Shown: positions 10,310 to 21,477, counted from the first letter of the stretch. The stretch: 64,000 bases of DNA from Spirometra erinaceieuropaei (GCA_902702965.1 CACRXP010000396.1:425060-489059), one strand, 5' to 3'. Notes: generated by a model not told the origin, from the letters alone. Translations and numbers: made by a program.

Positions 10310-13300
10310 GTAAGTCTGTCATGGTTTCTATTCTTTAAACGCAAATTTTGCTGCAGTGTCGGCCCGCCGACCGTCAGAAGTAAATGAAATCCAGGTGAAT
10401 TTTAAGAGACGATTTACGTACAGCTCGTAAATCACACGAGCTTTCCTGTACTTAATACTTTTCGAAATTATTTTCTGAGGTTCAAATACCAGAAACCACA
10501 TAGAGAACTCAAGGGGACCCATTGAGGAGCCGAATCCCTCGCAGCTGTGTCATTAAGCAGCATAAACATCGACGAAACACGTGTCTGGGCATTTAGTTAG
10601 TATCTATTTCGGGAGTACGGTATGAACATCCGTCATATAAAATTATGATACTGGTGGTACTACTCGATTGCAGGATGGAAATTACGTGGTTATTCCACAG
10701 CGGTATACTGTACTTGGCTCAAATGTCCATTGAAATTTCGGATCTGACCCTAAAAAGTCATGTCGGGGCTCTTACATCCAGGTTCTGAACTTAGTTATTT
10801 CCGAAATGATTGCCTTGATACGTATAGTAGGTGGCTAACTCGTGAAATGTCCACCGAAATCCCGAAAAGATTAATTAAGTAGGGTTGTAAAACTAGTCAG
10901 CCTGCAACATAGTTTTATAATCTTTCAGTTACCTCCGCATGCCTGCTGTCGAACGACCTTCCTTCCTTTTGCTAGCAAAAACTACACTCTGAGAAAAACG
11001 AATACTTATATAGCATAAATTTTTCTCGTTAATTTTCGACGCCCCTAAAATTCCAATTATATTTCATGGAAAACATGCATAAAAATATTCATTCTTTTGT
11101 TCATTCGGTAGATAATTATGTCTTCTTCTACTTTTATATTTGAAGAAAGGGTACAATTCGGTTTGCAAAAACGTTCCCAATTCTCGAATAATTTCAAACC
11201 CGTCCTACCGTTACACTTGGATTCAGGGTTTCCAAACTACAGGCTGTATCTTTTCCGCGCAAGGAAAAGAACACAATTCTCTACGGTAATAAAGGGGGAC
11301 TATATAGGGTTCATAAAATTTAGCAGTGGATTTGATCCATATTGCTAACTTTACAAGCTACATTCGTAAATACAGAGACATGACGATTTATGAACGGTCA
11401 TTTCACGGTATTTAAAAGTCCCACAATTAGAAACTTTTCTAAAACTGAATTGTGTCCTTTTTTCGAATATAAAATTAGAAGAAAACGCTATTATCTACCG
11501 AATGTGCAAAAGAATGAATATTTTTATGCGTATTTTCCATGAAATATAACTGGTCTTTTAGAGGCGTCGAAAATCAATGAGATAAATTCATGGTATATAA
11601 GTAGTCATTTTTTTCAGAGTGTAGTTTTTGCAAGCAAACGGAAGGAAGTTCGTTCGAAAGCAGGCATCCGGAGGTAACTGAAAGATTATAAAACTATGTT
11701 GCAAGCTAAATAGTTTTACAACCCTACCTAATTAATCTTTTCGAAACGAAAACGCATTTCGGAATTTCGGTTGACATTTCATGAGTTAGCCCACCTACTG
11801 TATTTCCAATAACATAAAAACTGCAAACATTTTTTTTATCTCAAACATGTTTACAAGTTTAATGACTTGACTTAAAAATGAGATTGTTTGGTGTAATATA
11901 AGCATGCTTGCTGGTCAACTATTTTTTCTCTGTCTTTCAAAACGTTCTTTTTCTTCTTAGGCCGTCACTGGTCTTACAGGCAATCCGACACTGGACCCCA
12001 AAACTGGCATCTACTCCATCCGAAGGCCTGCGCTGGTCAGCGACAGTCTCCAGTTAATTTGAACAGCGAAGAAGCCCTGGAGCTGGCTGAGGCAGATCAA
12101 GTCGAACTAAAAATCAAGAGGAACGTGGCAGTGCAAGAACCGGAGAAACTACAGGCTTGGAACAACGGTCACACACGTGAGTTAGTGGAGGGGGGGCAGG
12201 CGTCGACTGCCCGCAAGACTCCCGACAACGGGCATCAAATAAGTCGGGCTGACAGACTAACGGATCGTTTTTATACTGTAGGTGGGCTAATTCATGAAGT
12301 GCATGAACTGCATGCGAGAACTATAATCTGCAAAAATGACTTATTAATTAGCATGTAATTTTCTCCTTGATTTTCGATGCCCCTAAAAATCCAATTATAT
12401 TTCACGGAAACCATGCATAATACTACTCTCTCTCTTATGTATTCGGTTGAACATCATGTCTCCTTCCGATTCAAAACTCGGAATAAGAGTATAACTCGGT
12501 TTTAAAAGACTTCTATAATTCCCGAATAATTTTGAACCCGGCCTGCTGTTACACTTGCGTTCAGGGTTTGAAAACTCCAAACCGTGTATTTTCCGTGTAC
12601 GGAAAACCATGCATTTCTCTTCGGTATTAAGATGAGACCATGTGGGGTTCATAAAATTAAGCAGGGGATTTGAGCAATATTTTTAACTTTACAAGCCACA
12701 CTGGTAAATGCAAATGTATGACGTCTTATAAAGGGCCATTTTACGGTATTAAAAAATCTCACGATTAGAAACTTTTTTGCAACCGAATTATACCCTTCTT
12801 TCGAGGATTAAATTGGAAGAAAACGTGATTTTATATCAAAAAAGTAAGAGAATGAATATTTCTATGCACGGCTTTCATCAAATATAGTTTAATTTTAAAG
12901 GGCGTCGAAAATCAATGAAAAAAATAATTGCTACTTAAGTGATCATTTTTTACAGAGTATAGTTGTTGCATGCAGTGGAAAATAAGTTTATTCGAAAGCC
13001 AACGCCCTGTGGTAACTGGATTATTACAGAATTATGTTGCATGACGATTAGGTTTACAACCCTTTTTAAGTAATCTTTTCGGAACGAGAACGTATTTCGA
13101 AATTTTGGTTGGGATTTCATGAGTTAGCTCACCTACTGTATGTAGTCGTTTGGGGCACGGACTGAAGTAATGAAAAAGGGGTCAAATTATGACCGTAGAA
13201 TTGTGAATGGTGAGACAATGCCATATGTGTGCGTGAGCATTCTGGTTTTTTGTGTTCAGACCACAGGGGGTTTAGGGGCACATCCTTGTGCGAACTTGCA

Positions 13301-13700
13301 CCGTCCAAGCCACCCACGCCTTCCCCTGCCACCGGTCTTTAGGACTATATCTTGACATGAGAATCAAGTGGGGGAGGAAAGAATGCGGCAGATGCTGCGT
13401 AAGTCTACTATGCGCAAGCCACCGTACTTGCATCGAAAATTAATGAGAAAAATTTATGCTACTTAAGTAGTCATTTTGCCTAAATGTAGGTTTTTCGTGC
13501 CAGCCATATGCTGCCTGGCCTGCTCCCAGTCTTCCTTACTCTGTCTTGACACCGTTTTCGGGTGAGGGTGGAGGAAAGAATGCGTTAGATACAGTGCAAG
13601 TCTCATATTAGTAAAAAAAATCGCGCCCAACTAATCGTCCCCACTCTCACCCTCCTGTGGAGCACACGTTTGACATCGTCCAGCATGTCGGTCGAAGTGT

Positions 13701-13732
<32 letters not shown>

Positions 13733-16700
13733 CTTATTCCCCGCTGCAGTCAACTAACCGGCTCGAACAGGGGCTGACGCACGGGAATGGGAAGGGACAG
13801 TGAGGTCGACGACTCAGCGCACTTTCCTCACTATAAACAATCTGACGCGCTTGAAGTTATCATAGTGCGTTAAAATCCCTGGTTGGGAAGGTTGCCAACT
13901 GACGCGATAACTTGGACCTCGCAATCGACCCAGTTTTGTGTGCTTGTGTGGAGTGGCCGGCTGGTGGTCTAAGAGCCAGGCTGCAATGGCGCCTTCTCAA
14001 TGTGGTCTTTATGGCAATCCCAGTGCGTGGAATCCGAGCCGGGCGTGGACGAAACGCCTAGGTGCGGCTTCGGCCGTGCCAGCCTCCATTCTCTTTGCCG
14101 TTGTTGGTTAACAACCTGGTCAGTTGTTGTGCGAACCAGAGGGTGTGGAGTGAAACGCCAAGGTGCGGGCTCGACCGTGCCATCCACCTGCTCCCTCTCC
14201 CGTCTCCGGTCTCCGTGACTCTGTCTTGACACCGGGTCCAGGTGGGGGAGGGGGAGAAAGCGTGGTAGATGCAGTGCAAGTCTACTCTCACTATAAACCC
14301 GCGCAAGTCACCTTCTCTGCTCCCATCTTGCTGTGTAGCATACGGTGGACATCGTCGGACGCGAAGTTCGAACTGCCGTGTGTGTGTTTGCGTGAATATT
14401 GGTCTGCACAGGTGGAGATTTCCGTTGATCATTCAGTCGATGAAGATTGTATCAGATATGCCGGGACCTCAGACGACACTGGTCGCCTGCCTTCTCTGCT
14501 GAACATTGCAAGTGGCTGACGGTCACCTCGGACGACACTGGTCGTCTGCCTTCTCTGCTGAACATTGCAAGTGGCTGACGTTCGTGTAAGAAGGAGACAA
14601 TTACAAGGAAAATATCGTTAGTAGTGCCGAAATTTCGAGCCTCAGGGACATCAATTTTAATTAATGTAATCAGGAAAATAGGCAGTCAAATCGTTTCTCT
14701 GTCAATGGTGAATTGTCCCTCGCTGGAAACAGCCGTTTTCTTACTTCTGCTTTCTGGCCTTTTATTGAGTCCCTTTGTCAACTAGCCAATTAACTCAGTC
14801 TTGGGTCATTACAGGTAGCTCTATCGATCTTTATGGTAGTCGCCAGTCTCGTACTCTAGTTATAGCTTTGAGCTGCTCTGCATAGAGTTTGGTATGCAGG
14901 TGGGAAATCTGTGCGCCTATCTTACAATGCTCGGCCCGATTTTCACGCTTCGCTCGTCTCACGTGCGGTTATGCCGACGACTCGGCCGACTACCTCAACG
15001 TCATCGTAACGGTTTTTTAAGTAACCTGTTTCTTTGCGATCGCAAAATTTAGTCTATGATTTCTATCTATCTTGGCCCATAGAGTTACAAGAACAATCAA
15101 TGCAAGGAGTGCAGTAGATGATGCGGTTTACAATATGGCTCGTATCTACGGCCAAAGTTTATGAATCCCGTATAATCTCCTCTTAATAGCGTATAGAAAT
15201 GTATGATTTCTGTATACGGAAAGTATACGGGTTGTAGTCCGTGAACCCCGAATCAAGCGTAACGGCAGTTCAAATTCAAAATTATTCGGAAATTGGAAAA
15301 GTTATTTAAAGCCCAACTATACTCCTCCTTCTACTGTAAAATTCAAAGGAGACGTAATTTTCTTCCATTTAGGTAAAAGAAGGAATATTTTTCTGTACGT
15401 TCTCTACGAAATATAGTCTGACATATACGGACATTAAAAATCAATGAGGGAAGTTCATAATGCCTAAGTGACCACCCTTTACCGAGTGTAACTTTGCAAA
15501 CGGCGGGAAAAATATTAATTTAAACGCCGGCATCCTTAAGTAACTGAAATTTCCTGGGATTATCCAGTAAGGTGATTTATACTATAACCCTACTTAAGTA
15601 GTATTTTAAAAATCGAAAACGCATTTCATAATTTCGTTTAACATTTCATGAATTAGCACATCTGCTGTATGTTTGAAAAATGACCTTGAAGTAGACAAGT
15701 AATTTGCTTGTGAAAGTGTTTAAGCCTCCATTTCCCCTATATTTCGCCAGTGATGATTGCGATACCCGAAGGTTTGTGGGAGGTCTCTCTTTCGCGAGAT
15801 ACGGAGGTTACGCATAGAGTGCTGCAACTACATTTCCACTGGGGACGAGAGAGTGACTTTGGTTCTGAGCACTCCTTGGACGGAAAATTCTTTCCTCTCG
15901 AGGTAAGATCATTTTTTGTACTCGGCTTTTGAAAGCAAGACCTGGATGGATTGAGGATGCGAGACTGGGCATTTAAACACTGTTTACTGGCAGAGTGTGT
16001 GCTACTGGAGAGCAGTAATGATTAATAGATCACTTGCAGCATTTGGCAGTATTAGGTCAACTTTTTGTTATATAAACTGCAATTATGCCTCCATAATAAC
16101 GTGTTTTGGTTTTTTATACACACGTATTCAGATCCAGAAGCCTTAAGAATGGTCAAGAATTTGTGCAAATATGAGACCCGAATTTTTTTTCATTCCCTGG
16201 ACTTGTTCAAGTAGCCTCCTACATAATATGCCCACTCGGCTACGCTGGCTTTAGTTTTTTGGCCTATCAAATATTCACGTCAGGATCGTAGGGCATGCTT
16301 AAGATAGGGTTTTTTTTCGAAGATCTTAAAAGTAAAACAAAAGTAAGTTTTGGATGGTTTAAATTTCCCGACCAAAGACTTGCGAACAAAAACTTCCAAA
16401 CAACAAGTAGATGCAATCTGTGTGGAAAAGGGGAAATGTAAAAACGCTTGAGATGAAAAAGTGCTTAATCATCTGCGAGATTGCACGTTCACCTCTTGTA
16501 TGTTACTTCTGTCAGCGGCTGCGCCAACATGACAAGTATTTTAATTGCATGCAGTGAGCCTACTGATACTTAATAGGTAGCCAGGTCTAAGTCTGAAGGA
16601 GAGAAACGGTTTCACCAAGATTGATATCTCGCACGGTATTTGCAGAGACCAAGCTAAGCCCAGAATTGCAGATGATTTAGAGAAACGGCTAATGGAAATG

Positions 16701-18144
16701 ACAAAAAATGGAGGCAACTTGATGAACTGATGCGCTGCCTCAACTGCTTGAAATCCTCCATCCAGCGGTCGGTGGCAACGAAATGGAACTAAACATGGCT
16801 GTAGCCTAATCTTCCCCAAACGAATCGTAGGGTGTTCTCAGAATCACTTTCCGTGATAAAAGATTGTCCGACGCATGTATCCAATTCCAAAGGAGCTTGC
16901 TCGGTTAAATCAAGGATCATAGTCAGAATCGGTTAAGAACATTTCAACTGATGTGCTTTAAGCCGCGTAGGGATGAAAATAGAGGGAGCGTCCTTTTTGA
17001 TAAGTTTCCACAAAACACGCTTTTCTGGTAGAGTTTTGACGCAAACTCGAAGAGTCTGATGTCGATCTGAGGCCTAGCACACAGGCGTCTGAGCCGCCTA
17101 CTTTTAAAGTCGGACAGACAAGGCATCCTCTGACAGCCATGATTCGGTCTTGCAGTCATAGGGTCTGTTGCTTAAACACCCTCACTTTGACTGCATGCTA
17201 TTACTACGGTTTAGTCATCAAGGGCACTTTATATTCATCAATTTAAATTGATCTCCCGTTGCTGGGCACAGGTCTAGGCATTAAAGCCTTTCAGTTTAAG
17301 TTTACTATCCTATTAGCCATGTAGAATAATAAATGATTAATTGATTGCGTCGGTAAATCTACCAGAGAACTTCTCAGAACGTTTTAAAGACGCATCGTCC
17401 ACTTCCTAAACAATACAGCTCCTAGGGTCTCTACTATACTTTGACGTAAAGTCATTCCGGACTAGATACCGAGTCAACGTCTTTACCTTATAGATGCATA
17501 TTGTTACATATTCGATCGCCTATCCGGACTTCGACAGCGCACTGGATTCTACAGACGGTCTCGCAGTTATTGGTATTCTTTTTGAGCTGACAAGAGATCA
17601 ATCGCTGTCTCGTCTTTGGAGGTATGGCAACTTTCTGGATCAGATTTGGGATCTACACGGGCCAGAATCAGTGACAGAAATTGACTATTTCGAGCCTGAA
17701 CTTCTTCTCCCAGAGGATACAAAGAGTTTCTTCCGTTATGACGGTTCGTTAACAACCCCACCCTGCACGGAGAACGTAAAGTGGACGGTATTGAGGAGTC
17801 GGAACCTAGTCACGGAGGAGGAAGTAAGTATTTGCTGCTCACGAATATCGCTTTTAATGAGTTCACATAGGTAAGCAGGAAAATAACCATTAGTTTTCTT
17901 AAAAAAAACATGTACTTCGAAATCACTATCTCAAATCACACATGAACCATGGGACATGACTTATATGCATCTGATCAAAATACCGGAACACCGAACTACC
18001 TACTGCCTACTGAGCGTTGAGTCACCAGCCAACCTTAAGGCCCTTGAATGTAGGGTTAAGTCTCTGGAAGGAGATGCAAAACACTCAAGCTATACAGATA
18101 GGCAATGGAACAGGCCTCGTCAGAAAATTAGTAATTTACTATGA
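10249..18144 (+). CDS. Secreted alpha-carbonic anhydrase (five exons)
   Basis: The enzyme interconverts CO2 and bicarbonate with a zinc ion. The reading frame joins 10249-10309, 11961-12176, 15751-15902, 17494-17823 and 18022-18144 into 882 nt, 293 residues plus stop. Every intron begins GT and ends AG, and phases agree (1, 1, 0, 0). Residues 1-20 are a hydrophobic signal peptide. The fold starts at HWSYRQ (23-28). QSPVNL is at 49-54. The NNGH proton-shuttle histidine is H91. Zinc ligands are H120 and H122 (HFHWG) and H145. E132, E143 and the T230/T231 gate pair (SLTTPP) are present. C44 and C234 match the disulphide of extracellular members. There is no hydrophobic C-terminal tail, so secretion is more likely than GPI anchoring. 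The gene appears intact; introns 1 and 2 contain M elements. The isoform and its tegument or corpuscle role are unknown. Confidence 0.9.
10825..11802. mobile_element. M element copy M1, inside carbonic anhydrase intron 1
   Basis: The left end tagtaggtggctaactcg and right end gttagcccacctactg are inverted, with TA at the outer flanks. The arms remain complementary inwards for several hundred bases: cttccttcc ... ggaaggaag, gaaaacatgcataaaaat ... atttttatgcgtattttc. It encodes no protein. See the Tc1-like relic at 38870 for the likely source of its transposase. Confidence 0.85.
11961..12176 (+). CDS. Carbonic anhydrase exon 2
   Basis: The acceptor ttcttcttag ends at 11960. The exon codes for residues 21-92, from HWSYRQSDTGPQNWHLLHP through QSPVNL to NNGHT, followed by one base of codon 93. 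The donor gtgagt begins at 12177 (phase 1). It contributes C44 of the predicted disulphide and the shuttle histidine H91. Residues 56-84 are Glu/Lys-rich and less typical of the family. Confidence 0.88.
12276..13138. mobile_element. M element copy M2, inside carbonic anhydrase intron 2
   Basis: The left end ctgtaggtgggctaattcat and right end gttagctcacctactg are flanked by TA. The left arm lacks about 100-150 bases present in other copies, while the right arm is full length. Noncoding. Confidence 0.8.
13321..13420 (+). repeat. Dispersed repeat R, fragment
   Basis: It shares ccaccggtct, tcttgacat, gtgggggagg and gatgctgcgtaagtctac with the larger R copies at 13510 and 13975. Confidence 0.45.
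13425..13495. repeat. M element scrap
   Basis: The stretch catcgaaaattaatgag and gctacttaagtagtcatttt matches the inner right arm of M elements. It is isolated between two R fragments. Confidence 0.5.
13510..13700 (+). repeat. Dispersed repeat R
   Basis: It contains gactctgtcttgacacc-type (here tactctgtcttgacaccg), gatacagtgcaagtct and tgtggagcacacgtttgaca, in the same order as the copy at 13975-14410. It has no open frame worth calling. Confidence 0.55.
13697..13732. repeat. (GT)n microsatellite
   Basis: An almost perfect GT run of about 30 bases inside carbonic anhydrase intron 2, at the end of an R copy. Confidence 0.9.
13975..14410 (+). repeat. Dispersed repeat R, longest copy
   Basis: It holds gactctgtcttgacaccg, gatgcagtgcaagtctac, tcactataaaccc and agcatacggtggacatcgtc. 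Recognisable relatives lie at 13321, 13510, 40395 (minus) and 55505. It has no pol III boxes, coding potential or clear ends that I can define, so its class is unknown. Confidence 0.55.
14462..14579. repeat. 59-bp tandem duplication
   Basis: Two copies of gacgacactggtcg.ctgcc followed by ttctctgctgaacattgcaa lie exactly 59 bases apart and are nearly identical, which suggests a recent local duplication in intron 2. Confidence 0.9.
14580..15122. other. Intron 2 sequence, nothing recognised
   Basis: Noncoding sequence within carbonic anhydrase intron 2. I see no repeat or RNA that I can name. Confidence 0.5.
15123..15667. mobile_element. M element copy M3, right part only
   Basis: It runs from the central region (tacaatatggctcgtatct) through the right arm to the end gcacatctgctg followed by TA. 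The left arm is missing. It ends 83 bases before the exon 3 acceptor. Confidence 0.7.
15751..15902 (+). CDS. Carbonic anhydrase exon 3 (zinc-site histidines)
   Basis: The acceptor atttcgccag ends at 15750 and the donor gtaaga begins at 15903 (phase 0). It codes for residues 93-143, including LQLHFHWG with zinc ligands H120 and H122, SEHSLDGKFFPLE with E132, and E143. The sequence LMIAIPEG directly continues NNGHT of exon 2, which confirms the join. Confidence 0.92.
15903..17493. other. Carbonic anhydrase intron 3
   Basis: A 1,591-base intron bounded by gtaaga and ttatag. I see no M element, SINE or coding remnant in it. Confidence 0.7.
17494..17823 (+). CDS. Carbonic anhydrase exon 4
   Basis: It codes for residues 144-253, opening with MHIV (third zinc ligand H145) and including AVIGILFE, the core strand, and YDGSLTTPPCTE with T230, T231 and C234. 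The acceptor ccttatag ends at 17493 and the donor gtaagt begins at 17824 (phase 0). Confidence 0.93.
18022..18144 (+). CDS. Carbonic anhydrase exon 5 (C-terminus)
   Basis: It codes for residues 254-293, SPANLKALECRVKSLEG through WNRPRQKISNLL to a TGA at 18142-18144. LKAL and N.RP.Q match the C-terminal helix and the NxRPxQ signature of the family. The acceptor AG at 18020-18021 keeps phase 0 but has a weak pyrimidine tract, so the exact start is less certain than the exon itself. Confidence 0.78.
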   Translation, partial: SPANLKALECRVKSLEGDAKHSSYTDRQWNRPRQKISNLL

Positions 18145-18170
18145 GACAGCAGTAACACCGATAGTTACCA

Positions 18171-18176
18171 AATAAA
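18171..18176 (+). promoter_or_regulatory. Polyadenylation signal AATAAA
   Basis: A canonical AATAAA begins 27 bases after the carbonic anhydrase stop codon, as expected for a short 3' UTR. Confidence 0.7.
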
Positions 18177-19258
18177 GCAACCAAAAACGTCTTTTGGAAC
18201 ACCGAACGCTAAAATAACGCAACACAACGAGCGCCTCCTCGCTTATTCCAAGCAATCGGTTTTCAATAAAGTCGAAATACATAGACAAAGGAGTCTCTAG
18301 ATCGCTGGTACCAAATGCGAAAAAGCAACATGTGCTCACACACTAAAAAAACTTAGGTGAAGCCAGTGCGAAGAGATACCGCAGTGGATGTGCTATCTTA
18401 TGAAATATTAACAGAAATTCTGAAATGCGTTTCCGCCTCGAAAAGATAGTGCAATCAAAATATTAATTACTATGCTGCATTATCTTGAGATATTTCGGTC
18501 ACGTAGGATGCCGGCTTTGAACGAGCTCCTTTTCGGCCCTCCGTAAAAACTAAACTCTGTAGAAAATAGCTATTTAAGTACTGTGAGTTTTCCTCAATGA
18601 TTTTCAAGCTTTTATAGATTCCAATACATTTGCTCTCACATTCTTTTAGTAGAAAATTACGTCTTTTTTAAATTTTTTACTTGAAGAAGGAGTGCCTTTC
18701 AGTCTAAAAACAGTTTCTAATTATGAGATTTTTTAAGACTGTAAAATTTCCATTCATAAAAATCGCACCTTTACATGTATAAATACTGCTTGCAAAGTAC
18801 ACACTGTAATTCACCTTCACTGCCAGCTTTCATGAAACGCATATGGTACTGATGCCTAAAAGGAAAGTGCAACGGCAGGTCGGGTTCAAAATTATTCAGA
18901 AATTGAAAAAAACTTTCGCAAACTAATTTATCCTCGTCCCTTAGGTATAAAACTTAAAGAAGACATAATCTGCCACCACGTGAGTAAGAGAACGAATATT
19001 TTTCTCGTGTTTTCTAGAAAATATATTGGAATTTATAAAAATGTCGAAAGTCAATGAGAAAAACTCTTATTATTTATCATATCCACCTCCGTCGACGTTT
19101 TTGAGCGCAAGTTGGACCAGTGTACCACCAAACGTCATAATGCCACCTGACCGACAACGTCTAGCATTCCGTCCGAACAGTTTATTAATATTGTTATATT
19201 ACTACCTATATTTCAGTAATGTATGTTTTTTATTATTGCCCTAGGTCCGTCGAATGTA

Positions 19259-20866
19259 TGTTCAGTTCAGTTCAGTTCAGTTTACTGAGGGAAATGTAGG
19301 TCTTCACCTTTGAACTCCCTATTTGTTTACAAACAACTGCAGCATCTCAAAAACTCGAAAAGGTATCATAAAGGAACAAGTAATCGGAAAAGCGTCAGGT
19401 CTGTACAGACAAACAAACGGTCTCGAATTTTAGTGGTACGAGCAGTTGTAGAGCTGTCGTTTCGAGTGCAGCGAAATAAATAATATATCCGGTGACAAAA
19501 TTTGCATATGTGCATGTCAGTAAGCGTAGGCGATGGGTTGGCACAATAATACATTCAATTTAAAATGTTACTGAAATATAGAAAGTAGTATTACAATAAC
19601 GGAATTTGTCGAGGTTACAGAGATCGGGGTGGTAATTTAGTGGACACTGCTACACAAATCCAGCTTCCTCTTAAAGACCTCGACGGAAGCAGACATAACG
19701 ACATCCACAGGCAGGGCATTCCAGGCTTCTAGCACTCTGTTGGAGAAGAAGAACTTTCGTGTGTCCAGTCTGGCCCCTGTCACACGTAGTTTGAATGGAT
19801 GGCCTCGTAGATTTGTGGTGGTTGCTAACTCGAAGAAGTCCCCCGGTACGAGGCTGCAGTCCTGACCGCGTATGATACGGAGGGCTTGTATCAGGTCACC
19901 CCGTAACTGCCTGTAACTCAAGGGAAAGAGATCAAGGTTAGCTAACCGCGTTGCATATGGTAGTGAACCCTGTCCTGCCACAAGTTTCGTTGCACGCCTT
20001 TGAACCCTTTCAAGGATGCTGAGGTCCTTCGCGGTCCAGGATCTCCAAGCTTGGATAGCAAATTCTAGTTGCGGACGCACAAAAGTTCGAAAGACTTTAG
20101 CGAAGCAGTCTTCATCAAAGGCAGAGAAAGCCCGCTTGACAAGGTAGAGGACTGACATTGCAGACTTGGCTATCTTTGTGCAGTGCAGCGAGGGTTTGAG
20201 CGAGGTCGTAATCCATACTCCCAAGTCCTTCTGCGAGTCCACTTCTTGCAGTGGTATACCATTTAGGCAGTAGGCCATATGGTTCGGAGAGCGAGCTCTG
20301 CCGACTCGTAGAATATTGCACTTTTTCTCGTTGAACGGCAGAAGCCAGGCCTTTGACCACTGTTGGAGTCGGTTTAGGTTCGCCTGCAGATGCTCTTCGT
20401 CATCTGCAGTTCGAATGACGCTCCAGAGCTTAATTTCATCCGCAAACATGACGACACCACAATCCAGTTCACTCACGCAATCGTTGACGTAAATGATGAA
20501 CAAAGTAGGACCAAGAACTGAGCCTTGGGGAACACCGCTTTCAACGGCAACCTCCGTCGACTTCTTGCCACCGACATGGACAGTTTGAAAACGGTCTAAT
20601 AGGAAGCTTTGAATCCATTTTAAGAGGTTACCCCTGACGCCTGTTCGGCTCAGTTTGTGCAGGAGTCGCTGATGTGGGACACTATCAAATGCCTTTTTAA
20701 AGTCGATATAGACTACGTGCAGCGCATTGCCTTCATCAACTGACCGAGTCCAACGTTCCAAACAGTTGAGCAAGTTAGTCACGCAAGACCTGCCACTACG
20801 AAACCCATGTTGCGCATCAGATAATAGATTATGCTGCTCTAGGAAGCACATCAGCTCTCGCATCTA
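19259..20866 (-). mobile_element. CR1-like non-LTR retrotransposon, copy B, 5'-truncated
   Basis: This minus-strand copy holds the distal reverse transcriptase, a 3' UTR (19636-19281) and a 3' tail of ttcag repeats (19259-19280 on the plus strand). It is truncated at the 5' end near 20866, inside the region homologous to IIKRELMRFLEQ of copy A. It lies inside element M4, with ccacct at 19083-19088 and 21131-21136 as candidate target duplication. Confidence 0.85.
19637..20863 (-). pseudogene. Truncated reverse transcriptase, open but with altered catalytic box
   Basis: A 408-codon open frame. It contains motif A YIDFKKAFDSV, SGVPQGSVLGP, then MFADEIKLW where FADD is expected, and continues to the LRGHPFKLRV and WNALPVDVV tail and a natural stop. 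The second catalytic aspartate is glutamate. Endonuclease and the N-terminal reverse-transcriptase blocks are missing. It is therefore a dead fragment that happens to lack stops. Confidence 0.88.
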
Positions 20867-21130
20867 ATTCGTCTCCCTCAGAAACTGAGATAGCACCAAC
20901 TATCCATAGACAGACTACTGTACAGCACACTTAGTAACGTTAATGTTTTTAACTCTTGGAACAATTCGTTTATCTGTCTAGCTTCGAAAACTTTGCCAAT
21001 CTGAAGTAACTCTGTAGCTGTTTGATATTTCCATTTTCAAATTTTTGATATAGTTCGCCTCCTTGTAACAAATAGGGAGTTCAAAGGTTCAATGCCTATA
21101 TTTCCCTCAAATAAACTGAACTGAACCGAG
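20867..21130 (+). mobile_element. Second CR1-like 3' end in opposite orientation
   Basis: The string aaatagggagttcaaaggtt, then ttccctcaaataaactgaac, repeats the 3' terminus of copy B (minus strand of 19261-19330) but on the plus strand. Upstream bases (20867-21080) look like diverged 3' UTR. It is either a second insertion or an inverted product of the same event. Confidence 0.65.
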
Positions 21131-21477
21131 CCACCTTTATAGAAAGTTCAGATTTTGCGGACGGGCAGAAAGAAGCCCGTTCGAAAGCCAACATCCTGAC
21201 TTGACTAAAGTATCCTGGGATTACACGGCAGGTAACAAATGTTACAACCTTACTTAAGTTGCCTTTTCGAATCGGAAATGCATATCAGAATTCCGGTTAA
21301 CAGTTCATGGGATAGCACGCCAACCTATCATGTGTGTGATGCATCCGATATGACCAGGGCAGCTCAGCCACGTAAATTCGGTCCTCTTTCGTCACTCCCT
21401 TTCACGATTTCAGCTGCTCCCTTTGACGTCGTCGCAAGCCAGGACCGAAGGAGTCCACATTCAGATCAACACAACAT

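Larger units (their letters stand above)
18382..21330. mobile_element. M element copy M4, split by retrotransposon insertion
   Basis: The left end cagtggatgtgctatcttat and left arm run to about 18740, and the centre and right arm to about 19082. The right arm resumes at about 21137 (gcccgttcgaaagccaacat) and ends near 21330. The 2.0-kb interruption holds CR1-like material. Confidence 0.75.

Noticed and set aside
13697..13732. CRISPR-like or regulatory repeat
   Set aside because: It is a simple GT microsatellite.
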